Source of the DNA: Clostridium polyendosporum
GTDB lineage: Bacteria; Bacillota; Clostridia; Clostridiales; Clostridiaceae
Direction of reading: 5' to 3'
Assembly: GCF_018332455.1 (NCBI RefSeq)
Contig: NZ_BOPZ01000010.1
Span: 42,003 to 106,002, forward strand
DNA length: 64,000 nt
A program made the position numbers and the translations under genes. This document shows positions 10,101-18,200 of the stretch, piece by piece. The notes below the pieces were generated by a model, which was not told the DNA's origin, did no database searches, and saw only the letters and a program-made list of their open reading frames with translations. Positions within the stretch are counted from its first letter, which is position 1, and every line of letters begins with the position of its first letter.

Positions 10101-10676
10101 GAGTGCCTTGAGTCAATAGGAAATATAAAAAATTATTTGGATTCGTCAATAGTCAACCTAATTGGCTATTTGATAAAGAAAACTAATAATATTATTAATC
10201 CATCTTATAAAGGTAGTTTAACTCAAAACTTAAAGAGATGGTATATAGACCTTGATGCAGACAAAAAGAATCATTTGTATGATGTAACTACAAATAGCAT
10301 ATTGAAGTTTATAAATGATCTAGATAGTAATGATGATATTTATTGTATAAATAAGCTTGCAAGTATAGTTACTGGTTTAAATGTTGAGGATTGGCAAGAG
10401 TACACAATAGAGCTTTACTTCAAAAATTTAAGACATAGTATAAATGTAGTAACTGAGTTAGATATTGATTTTAGTGATGATAGTCAAAGTCTTTTCAAAA
10501 TAGAGATTAATCAAAGTGGAGATGTGGTTGAGAAGAGTTTTGAAGAAGAGTCTGTATCAGAAGTTGGTGTCACTCTAATGAATGAACTTGAAGAACTGCT
10601 TGATGAATATGGTGATGCAATAGAAGCAAATGAAAAGAGAAATATATTAATGAAACTATTACAAAGGTACATGTAA
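7101..10676 (+). CDS. sspC: SspC-like large P-loop ATPase
   Basis: A 1191-residue ATPase starting at GTG 7101, seven bases after AAGGAGAG. Walker A is GPYGKGKSH at 62-70, and the Walker B region MFIVFDEF places the acidic pair at Asp251-Glu252. The rest is helical with no recognised catalytic site. The protein also resembles, in its Walker A and general layout, the large ATPases of BREX (BrxC/PglY). It is longer than I would expect for a minimal SspC, so the assignment rests on position: between the DUF4007 gene and the cysteine desulfurase gene. In the Ssp scheme SspC supplies ATPase activity to the modification complex. A hairpin overlaps its stop codon. Confidence 0.7.
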   Translation: MRYTDFLKLSEGFQYSINLQYDLGSNNKVKGYIPTINTVNILKSYLKAIYDGSGDKATVLVGPYGKGKSHLLLILLTLLQNKEENKDAIQELINKISRIDESTAQLCRMIFENNIKLLPVIINSNYTDLQQSFFMALNYSLKKNGLTDLMPNTYFDSVINVINKWKEEFEGTIKVLKKGLKDFGLTLSELEDRIKKYDQDSYEIFKDVYLSISSGIEFNPFVNSDVVRLYDETNFLLCDKYGYNGMFIVFDEFSKFMEASVSNNTIKDIKVLQDFAEISGRTSSKQQLHLACITHKTINEYVSKLPRDIINAWRGIEGRFKELYLISSSKQNYDLISSTIIKNEARLREYLSKNSLYKRISNSYELFKETYSEEEFKEWIEVGCFPLNPISTFALPKISEKVAQNERTLFTFLCKNEIHTLTDFINKNSGKFQLLNLDMIFDYFENLFKKEVFNEAVHDIWLRTDVAIRKCHSIDEKKVLKALAIIYIINEFEKLSPTKDILASALEYTEDKLNIILNQMIESNIVYIKRSNGYINFSPIAQANIREKIELIKNTKIKNINVPQELEKVFNLGFILPKRYNDDYKMIRFFKNFYVTLNQLEAFEDIKSIFEYYESDGVIANLIYFDEEEKQRAIDKIAELNNGRIVLCVPTKPFDKLDTVKEYIAIESLKNDKNILSDEPLAEQLIEVIEEDVIEDIKEYLEKYFIPENRNCNYYIYGKQNSISRKSDLNKQISDICVKHFYKTPKINNEMINKNNITTVIAKARQKVVEYIINSYNDKSVESLGGRGPEATIYRVTIANFRLGDTTVSSDSDLNNVLQIIREFIVSCEEKKKSFGELYDILLGEDIGMRKGVIPIYLSYVLREFKEELILSFGSRGNKEVDFTYDTLNNINEKPREYYIKIEKGTKEKEDYINSLIKLFDKQISEKILKTNRFTALGNAMQSYLQSLSQYSRTHRVDITGKELDSSIINYRSELLKFDLNNRDFLFNKLLKLTKSNDYYECLESIGNIKNYLDSSIVNLIGYLIKKTNNIINPSYKGSLTQNLKRWYIDLDADKKNHLYDVTTNSILKFINDLDSNDDIYCINKLASIVTGLNVEDWQEYTIELYFKNLRHSINVVTELDIDFSDDSQSLFKIEINQSGDVVEKSFEEESVSEVGVTLMNELEELLDEYGDAIEANEKRNILMKLLQRYM

Positions 10677-10694
10677 GAGAAATCTTACATGTAC
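10667..10694 (+). other. Intercistronic hairpin overlapping the sspC stop codon
   Basis: GTACATGTAAG (10667-10677) and CTTACATGTAC (10684-10694) form a perfect 11-bp stem with a six-base loop. The sspC TAA at 10674-10676 is inside the 5' arm. No T-run follows, so it is not a standard terminator; the sspA ribosome site begins about seven bases later. Confidence 0.7.
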
Positions 10695-10714
10695 TATTTA
10701 TAGGAGGCAAAAAT

Positions 10715-11866
10715 ATGAGTGATATTATTTATTTAGATAATGCATCTACAACATTTCCGAAGCCAGAGAGTGTTTATAATTTTATGGATGAATTTTATAG
10801 AAAAAATGGTGTAAATGCAGGAAGGAGCTCACATAAACTCTCCAGAATAGCTAATGATTTAATTGATGATACAAGGAGAGAACTTACGGATTTAGTAAAG
10901 ATAAATAATAAAAGTAGAGTTGTCTTTACTTCTTCTGCCACAGTTGCACTAAATCAAGTATTGAATGGATTAGATTGGTCAACAATTAAGAATGTTTATG
11001 TATCACCCTTTGAACATAATGCAATAATGAGAACACTTCATTATTTAAATAAAAAGTTTGATTTTGTAATTCATATATTGGATTTTAATAGTGAAACTTT
11101 TGAACTTAATACAAAAGCATTAAAGCCAAATTTATCACAGAATATGCCTGATTTAGTGTGTGTTTCGCATGTGAGCAATGTTACAGGATATATTTTACCA
11201 ATTGAACAATTAACTGAAATATTAAGTGACTACAATCCTATAGTAATTCTAGACTGTGCACAATCTATGGGACTAATTGACATTGATTTAAATAAACTAA
11301 ATATAGATTATGCTATATTTGCAGGACATAAGACACTTTATGGTCCATTTGGAATTGCAGGTTATATTAATAATTCTAACAAAGTAGCTTTAAAAGAGTT
11401 TATAGTCGGTGGGACAGGCAGTGATTCAATAAATCTAAATATGCCAGAAGTAGAACCATATATGTATGAAGCAGGAAGTTATAACATCCAAGCTATTGCA
11501 GGGCTTAATGCTGCTATCAAATGGATAAAACAAACAAAAGTGTATTTTATATACAAAAAGGAAAAGGAACTAACAGATTTATTAGTGAGTGAATTAGAGC
11601 AACTTGATGGTATAGAAATATACATACCTAAAGATAGAGAAAGACATATAGGGATTGTTGCTTTAAATATAGATGGTTACTCAGCTGAAGATGTGGCTAG
11701 AGTTTTAGATGAAGAGTTTAATATTGCTGTTAGGGCGGGTCATCATTGTGCACCATATTTTAGAGACTTTATAAATATATATGAAGGAACCGTTAGAGTG
11801 AGTTTAGGTTATTTTAATGATAAAGAACAAATAAAATATTTAATAGAAAGCTTAGAGAATTTATAA
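10715..11866 (+). CDS. sspA: SspA-like cysteine desulfurase (class V aminotransferase)
   Basis: PLP enzyme that removes sulfur from L-cysteine as an enzyme-bound persulfide, here presumably passed to SspD. ATG 10715 follows ATAGGAGGC. The 383-residue length is usual. The N-terminal YLDNASTTFPKP motif, the Schiff-base lysine Lys206 in AGHKTLYGPFG, and the catalytic Cys345 in RAGHHCAP are all present. That last loop is the short type seen in SufS/CsdA-like enzymes. General IscS/SufS roles are possible, but its place inside the island between sspC and the restriction genes argues for a dedicated phosphorothioation role. The gene order D-B-C-A differs from the A-B-C-D order that gave the system its name. 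Confidence 0.85.
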   Translation: MSDIIYLDNASTTFPKPESVYNFMDEFYRKNGVNAGRSSHKLSRIANDLIDDTRRELTDLVKINNKSRVVFTSSATVALNQVLNGLDWSTIKNVYVSPFEHNAIMRTLHYLNKKFDFVIHILDFNSETFELNTKALKPNLSQNMPDLVCVSHVSNVTGYILPIEQLTEILSDYNPIVILDCAQSMGLIDIDLNKLNIDYAIFAGHKTLYGPFGIAGYINNSNKVALKEFIVGGTGSDSINLNMPEVEPYMYEAGSYNIQAIAGLNAAIKWIKQTKVYFIYKKEKELTDLLVSELEQLDGIEIYIPKDRERHIGIVALNIDGYSAEDVARVLDEEFNIAVRAGHHCAPYFRDFINIYEGTVRVSLGYFNDKEQIKYLIESLENL

Positions 11867-11875
11867 GGGGGAAGT

Positions 11876-13648
11876 ATGAATAGTTTTATTGAATATTTAA
11901 ATTCGCTAAATAATGCTAGTGGAAGTAATGAAAATGCATTAGCGGAATCACAAGTCTTAAATGAGTATTATGACAAGATAGTAGTAGATAGAAAAGTTGC
12001 TAATTATATCTTTAATTTGTTATTTCATCAAAATAATAATACTGCTTTAGTTCTTACTGGGCATGCTGGTGATGGTAAAACTAGTATTCTTATTCAAGTC
12101 CTAAAAAAAATAGGATACTTTAATAAAGGTTTAAAAGAATTACAAGAAGTAGAAGAGTACAATGGGCAATTTCTATATATTAAGGATATGAGTGAGCTTA
12201 ATGAAAAGAGACAAGAAGCTGTGTTTGAAGAATTCATTAAAGCACCTAATAGAGGAGTTTCTTCATTATTAATATCTAATACTGGTCCGTTAATAAATAC
12301 AGCAAAGAGATTATTAGCTAACACTTATAAAGACGAAAATGAAACTATAAAAGATGAATTAATTGAAGCTTTTGAGGTGGATTTATTATCTGAGATTGAT
12401 AGGGTAGAAAGTTCAGATGTTGAAATAACAGTTAAAAATGAGCAATTTAAATTTAAGGTAATTAATCTTGCAAAGATAGATAACTCATATTTTGTGACAG
12501 AAATAATAAGGAAGTTAACGCAGGAAGAATTATGGAAGCCATGTCATTCATGCGGTTGTTGTAAGAAATGTCCTCCATATATCAATTACTTAACGATTTC
12601 AAATAATCAAGAGAGAATTATAGGGTTTGTTGAGAGATTATATTTTTGGTTTGCAGATAACCAACAAAGATTGACAATAAGGCAAATGTTATCACATTTA
12701 TCATACTCAATTACAAGTAATTTAAATTGTAGTCAAATAAACAGAAAGATTGTTAAGGATAATGATGGATTATTTAAATACCATTTTGCTAATTTATTCT
12801 TTGGTCATATAGGAACTAAGTTTGAAAAGAGTAGTTTTAATATAAAAGCAATCAGAGACTTAAATGAACAAATGTTAGAGGAAAAGGCTCTAATAGAAGA
12901 AGATTATAAGCTTTTTGTAAGAGAAGATTTTTCTATGTTTGATGGCAATACAATAAAAGTATTAGAAAATACTTTGAAGTATAACTACGATAAGCTAGGA
13001 ATTAAGAATAAAGAATCAATATATATGAGAAGAGCATTTAGAAGATTTTATATGCTTTTAAGTAAAGTTGACGAAGATCAGTTTGATAACATGATTGGAC
13101 AAATATTCAGTGAAATGTTTCCGATATATTATCAATTAATTACAGAGTCTAAGATTAAATGTGCAAGAGTTAGAAGTAGAGTTAAGGATATCGTATTTAA
13201 TGGATTGTTTAAATATTTAGTAGGGGTTCATCCTCTTGATACTGATGAATTATATTTAACACTAAAGAAGAATAATATGGATTATCAAAATGTTCAATTA
13301 ATATTAGGTAATATAAAGAAGAATGAAATAAAATTAGAACAAGAAAAGATATCAGATAATATAGAGTATACTGAAAAGTGTAATAAGGTTGTAATGAAGT
13401 TTGGAAACATAAACTTTGAGGTTTCATATCAGACATTAGATTACTTAAATAATATTAGTAAGGGTAAGGTATATACTAAATTAAATCCATCTTATACTTT
13501 TGATTTAACAAGGCTCAAGTCAGAATTAATAGCCTTCTATGGAAAAAAGAAAGAGGATGATACAACAATTAGAATTTTAGTAATTACGAATAACTCAATG
13601 AAAGAACTTCAACTAGATATTGATGATGAAGTCGTATATGAAGCTTAG
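11876..13648 (+). CDS. sspF: DptF/SspF-like ATPase of the phosphorothioate-dependent restriction module
   Basis: A 590-residue P-loop protein, start ATG 11876 nine bases after the sspA stop and behind AAGGGGGAAG. Walker A is GHAGDGKTS (62-70). A compact cysteine cluster, CHSCGCCKKC, covers residues 223-232 and looks like a metal-binding knuckle. The rest is helical. The combination of a medium-size ATPase, a roughly 540-residue partner and a roughly 1700-residue FtsK-type protein right after the modification genes matches DndFGH/DptFGH and the related SspFGH module, which attacks DNA lacking phosphorothioates. Function is inferred mainly from this order and sizes. The following gene starts 10 bases beyond its stop. 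Confidence 0.7.
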   Translation: MNSFIEYLNSLNNASGSNENALAESQVLNEYYDKIVVDRKVANYIFNLLFHQNNNTALVLTGHAGDGKTSILIQVLKKIGYFNKGLKELQEVEEYNGQFLYIKDMSELNEKRQEAVFEEFIKAPNRGVSSLLISNTGPLINTAKRLLANTYKDENETIKDELIEAFEVDLLSEIDRVESSDVEITVKNEQFKFKVINLAKIDNSYFVTEIIRKLTQEELWKPCHSCGCCKKCPPYINYLTISNNQERIIGFVERLYFWFADNQQRLTIRQMLSHLSYSITSNLNCSQINRKIVKDNDGLFKYHFANLFFGHIGTKFEKSSFNIKAIRDLNEQMLEEKALIEEDYKLFVREDFSMFDGNTIKVLENTLKYNYDKLGIKNKESIYMRRAFRRFYMLLSKVDEDQFDNMIGQIFSEMFPIYYQLITESKIKCARVRSRVKDIVFNGLFKYLVGVHPLDTDELYLTLKKNNMDYQNVQLILGNIKKNEIKLEQEKISDNIEYTEKCNKVVMKFGNINFEVSYQTLDYLNNISKGKVYTKLNPSYTFDLTRLKSELIAFYGKKKEDDTTIRILVITNNSMKELQLDIDDEVVYEA

Positions 13649-13658
13649 GGGTGGGAAA

Positions 13659-15272
13659 ATGACAAATATATTTCCAAATATAAAGAATACTAATCCTTCA
13701 GATCAAAATCTTCAAATACAAACATTCGGAAGAAGAATTTTTAATTCTCAAACGGTCCAAGAATATTTATTAGAGTTTTTGATTGTGTTTTTAGGAGAAA
13801 AAGATACAGAAGATAAAAGCATTGGCTTCTTAAAAGTGAAATTATGGGATTCAGAAAAAATTACTTATTTAAAAAATCCTAATATAGGTTTAAAGAGATT
13901 TATTTTCTTTGATAAGACAAAGCTCGATTCTAGGTTTACTGTTGATATTGATGCAGATAATGCGATAAATGGATTATTAGAAAAAAAGATAGAAGCTCAA
14001 AGTTATAGTAATGAAACTATACTTAATATAATAAGAGACTTATTGAGTGGATTTTCCATGTTTACAGGAAATAGAGGTTGGTATGCACAATCTTTAATGC
14101 CAATTTGTAGAGAAACAATTTTTTGCGAGGCCATTGGATTAAAAGCGAAAAGAAAAACTTTAAGTATGTTAGATGATGATGGGTACTTTAATATTGAAAC
14201 TGACAAACGATTTGAGTTTAATCAATACTCATTCCTTGCTAGGGGGGGAGAAGTTTATTATTTACATATACTTCAAGGGTTAAATAATATTAAGAATATT
14301 GAAGGAGACGAAAAAGCAATTCACTATAGGGATACATTAGAAAAGCTTATTATTAACTTAGTTGATACTTATAGTGAGTTTAGCAGAATTTCAAAATGGA
14401 TTCAGAATAATTGGATTAGATTTATTAGCGAAAAAAAAGAGGATGATTGTTCTGAGGAAGTAGTAAAAAAGCAATTAATGCAAAAAGGTGAATGTAAATG
14501 GATTGCAGGTGAGTATGAAAGAAGAGCGGCATTTTCTGTGAAAGAAATAATAAATCTATTAGAAGCTGATATAAATGAATTTGAAAAAATCAACCTTTTT
14601 TCAAAAGGGATTGTATTTCAAATATTAAGAATGATGAGTGAAGCAGCCTACATTCAATCAAGACAAGATATTAATGGTAACAATAGATGTTGGATTATTC
14701 ATTTTAATTCAAATAATGATGCTGATACAAAAATAAAGAGACTAGCTGTTGAATGTTATAAAGAAGTTGAAGAAGATATGATGATTGCTTTGGCTAATAA
14801 GCTAAATTCAATTAAAAGCAATAGTGTAGTAGATGAAACTGGAATCAGAAAAAACAAAACAGATATTCAGTTATTAAAGGATGCCTACGATGATTCATAC
14901 AAACTCTTAAGAAAGCTTGGAAAGGATATTGGTATTATTGTTCCATTAAAAGGAGATAATATGAGATTTACATTGTGTGATGATATAATTAGATTCTTTG
15001 TACTAGCATTAATACCACCTTCTTCAAAGATGACATTAGATACTTTCTTAAGAAAGCTATACAATCAATTTGGAATTGTAATAGGCCCCAAACAATATAA
15101 CAAATATATAAATGATAGAGGTTTGAAGCTAACAGATGCATCATATCTAAAGTACAATCTAGATGAGTTCCAAAGATTATTAAAAAAGAATGGATTCTTA
15201 AAGGAACTATCAGATGCAACTGCTATGGTAATCAATCCATATAATACAGTTCAAGGAATTGAGGGGGTATAA
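13659..15272 (+). CDS. sspG: DptG/SspG-like protein of the restriction module
   Basis: A 537-residue protein with no catalytic motif that I can recognise. ATG 13659 is favoured because GGGGTGGG lies just upstream; an in-frame ATG at 13620 would overlap the sspF end and has no site. It reads as a soluble mixed alpha/beta protein with a long helical C-terminal half and no membrane segment. Its identity comes from position between the DptF-like ATPase and the FtsK-type DptH-like protein, where DptG/SspG is expected. In known systems this subunit is needed for restriction, but its biochemical role is unclear. The stop codon is immediately followed by the start of the next gene. Confidence 0.6.
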   Translation: MTNIFPNIKNTNPSDQNLQIQTFGRRIFNSQTVQEYLLEFLIVFLGEKDTEDKSIGFLKVKLWDSEKITYLKNPNIGLKRFIFFDKTKLDSRFTVDIDADNAINGLLEKKIEAQSYSNETILNIIRDLLSGFSMFTGNRGWYAQSLMPICRETIFCEAIGLKAKRKTLSMLDDDGYFNIETDKRFEFNQYSFLARGGEVYYLHILQGLNNIKNIEGDEKAIHYRDTLEKLIINLVDTYSEFSRISKWIQNNWIRFISEKKEDDCSEEVVKKQLMQKGECKWIAGEYERRAAFSVKEIINLLEADINEFEKINLFSKGIVFQILRMMSEAAYIQSRQDINGNNRCWIIHFNSNNDADTKIKRLAVECYKEVEEDMMIALANKLNSIKSNSVVDETGIRKNKTDIQLLKDAYDDSYKLLRKLGKDIGIIVPLKGDNMRFTLCDDIIRFFVLALIPPSSKMTLDTFLRKLYNQFGIVIGPKQYNKYINDRGLKLTDASYLKYNLDEFQRLLKKNGFLKELSDATAMVINPYNTVQGIEGV

Positions 15273-15273
15273 A

Positions 15274-18200
15274 ATGAAATCATATATTAATGTTGTAACA
15301 GAAGTATTACATCAGGCTCTTAATCAAGAGAAAAAATTTTACCTCATTAAGTTAGAAAATTTCACAACACCCGAAATTTACCTTGAGGTGTGTAAAAGTT
15401 TAAGCGATTATTTTAGCAATAAAGACATGGAGTTTATTGCTAAACTATCTCTTGAAAAATATAATGAATTGATAAAAATCAATGTTTATAAAGAGCTTAT
15501 AGAAGAGCTAGATAGTAATGGCTGGATAGAAAAAAATGAACACTTAACTAAATGGAGAAATTATCCATTTACTAATAATGAAAAAAATACAGCAATAATA
15601 TTAATGGGAACAGAAGATGTAGAGGATCAAGGTGGTTTAGCAGAATTTTATACTACAAGTCCAGAAACTATAGAAAATTATGTTGGTGAAAGTTATTGTA
15701 AGCTTTCAAAAGATAAGAATCTATATAATGAAGAATCTCAAAAGAAAATCAATAATATTTTTACTAATATTTTTAAATATACAGAAAAAGACTTGTTAAA
15801 GGTGAGTAGTTTTTTTGATGAGCATCAAAATCTTTCTGACTTTGAATTAATAAATAAATTATTATCAAATTTATACGAATGGTGGAGTATTCCTAATATC
15901 TACAATGGACTAATATCAATACCAAAGAAACAAATTGAAAATGGAAATATAGATTTGATAGAAAAGGGATATAAGTTCAGTAGAAGAATAGGCTTAGATA
16001 CTTATCAAAAAGAGTCGAAAATAACTCAATTAAAAAAAAGAATCGATGAATTTTTTTCTAGTCCCCTTCAAATATCGCAACTAGAAAGTGAAGAGCTAGG
16101 AGCATATAATATAGACTACTCAAAATTCAAAGAGGATATTATCAATTATTTAAAAGGTATAAATATTGAAGAAATAAAAGGTAACTTATTTAGTGTAAGC
16201 TTTAATTTAATAAATAAGTTATTAAAAATTCCTAAGGGTAGAAGAAAGAAAAAAAAGGAAAAGCCTACTAAAGTTACAGGAGATCCTTTTGAAGCAATTT
16301 CACTTCCAATTCTTTTAGAAGTAGAGGACTTAGAAGAAGATGCAAAGGGTGAATTAAGTCAAATAAAAATTAGGATAGATAAAATTACCTTAGCTAGGAC
16401 AAAGGAAGGCAGTGAAGATGAAAATAAAGACAAGCACTCTGCCTTAGTAACTAAGTGGTATAATTTTATATACTTCTTACAGAATATTGAAGAGCTTATA
16501 ACGAGACAAGGAATAGTAAATGAGAATGGTGAAGAAATAAAACTGAATATCGTATTTCAAGATAGAAATGGTGTTGATAAATATCCTTTTGTTATCGAAA
16601 ACACTAAGAATTTAGTAGATGCAGGTATATTAACAAGTGCAAAGGAAAGTGAAAGTAAATCGAAATTTAGCTTAATCTATGAATTAGTAATTGGTGAAAA
16701 AGTAGAAGAAGGAAAGTATGAGTGGATAATATCGGAACAGGATAGCTGGATTCACGTATTTAATATCTTCAATGATAATAAGTTTAACTCACTTATTAAA
16801 GAGCTATATGAGTTTTTACCTATAGGATTCTCAAAGAAGATAGATTTATTAATTAACTCTAAAAATGAAGAAGAATTTTATTACTTCCTTAACAGTGTAC
16901 GATGTGAATATATAAATGCTCTTGATGAGATAGATAAAAATGGTGACATCTATATTCCAGCAACTAAATTAGCCAAAAGTTTCACTAATTTTATAATGGT
17001 AGTTAGAGAACAAGGATTATTTGGTGCAACCTTTAAAGACTTAGCAGTAGCTAATTTATTAAATTCCTATCAAGAATTTATAATATATTGTACGAAATTA
17101 TTGAAGAAAAATAAACGTGAAAATAAGGATATAAATATCCTATCAAAATGCTTTTTGTTGAATAATCAAAAAGAATTTAGAGGAAAAACAATTAAAGGAG
17201 CTATTATTCCTCTTTATCATCCGGTAATGCTAGAAAAAGTGGTTGAAAGATATAGATACTTATCAAATGCATTCAAAGAATTGTTTGATGAAATTATGAT
17301 TGGTGGAGACATCCCCGAAGTTAGAATAAAGAAGGCTTTTGATAGATTTAATCAGTTGTCTACAATAGTATTTTCAACTAGTATATTGTTAAGTGAGAAC
17401 AATATATTTGTAACAAGTAGAAATAACTTTGGTTTCTTTAATATTTATGGTTATGTTGATGAACAAAATGCTTTATTAGGAAATGTAGCTAATTATGGTG
17501 AGATTGATTATGAAGAGGATGAAAAAATATCCCTAGCCTCATCACCAATTTCAAATTATATTTCATATACAATAAAAGAGTATCTAAATACTTATCCTTC
17601 AAAAGTTGACGGATTCACAATATCTTTTATTAAGCCCAATAATTATAGTGATATTATCTCAGGATTAAATGATATCTTAAAAAGGCTGAAAAAAGAATTA
17701 GAGTATAGAATCAAAATTAATCTTATTATCTATACAGATGATTTTAGAGCTATAGGTTCAAAATATTTTAGTAATTGGATAGAAAGTAATTTTACTGAAG
17801 ATGATAATATAACTTTAGAAAGCTCTATAAAATTATTAAAATACGATGATTATAATATTTCTACATTAGATAGCTACTTTGATAGAAATGTTGAGAAATC
17901 AGATATTGTTTTCTTTAATGATATCATGAAGGTAAAAGAAGTTATTCCTGAGTTTGTAAAAACAGTGAAGATTGAAAATACTGAGAATAGATTTCCTACT
18001 GTATATCTACCCGTTAAAAGCTATGAAGAAATGTATAGAAAGCTAAACATAACTCAAACTCAATTTTCATGTGAATACTTACAAGCACAATTCATGGTAT
18101 ATTTAAGGGAACCAAATTCAAGCGAAGCTGATTATAGAATTATAAAAAAGGTAGGCATAAATGATTCTGACTATATACTCCTTGATAAATTACATGAAAA

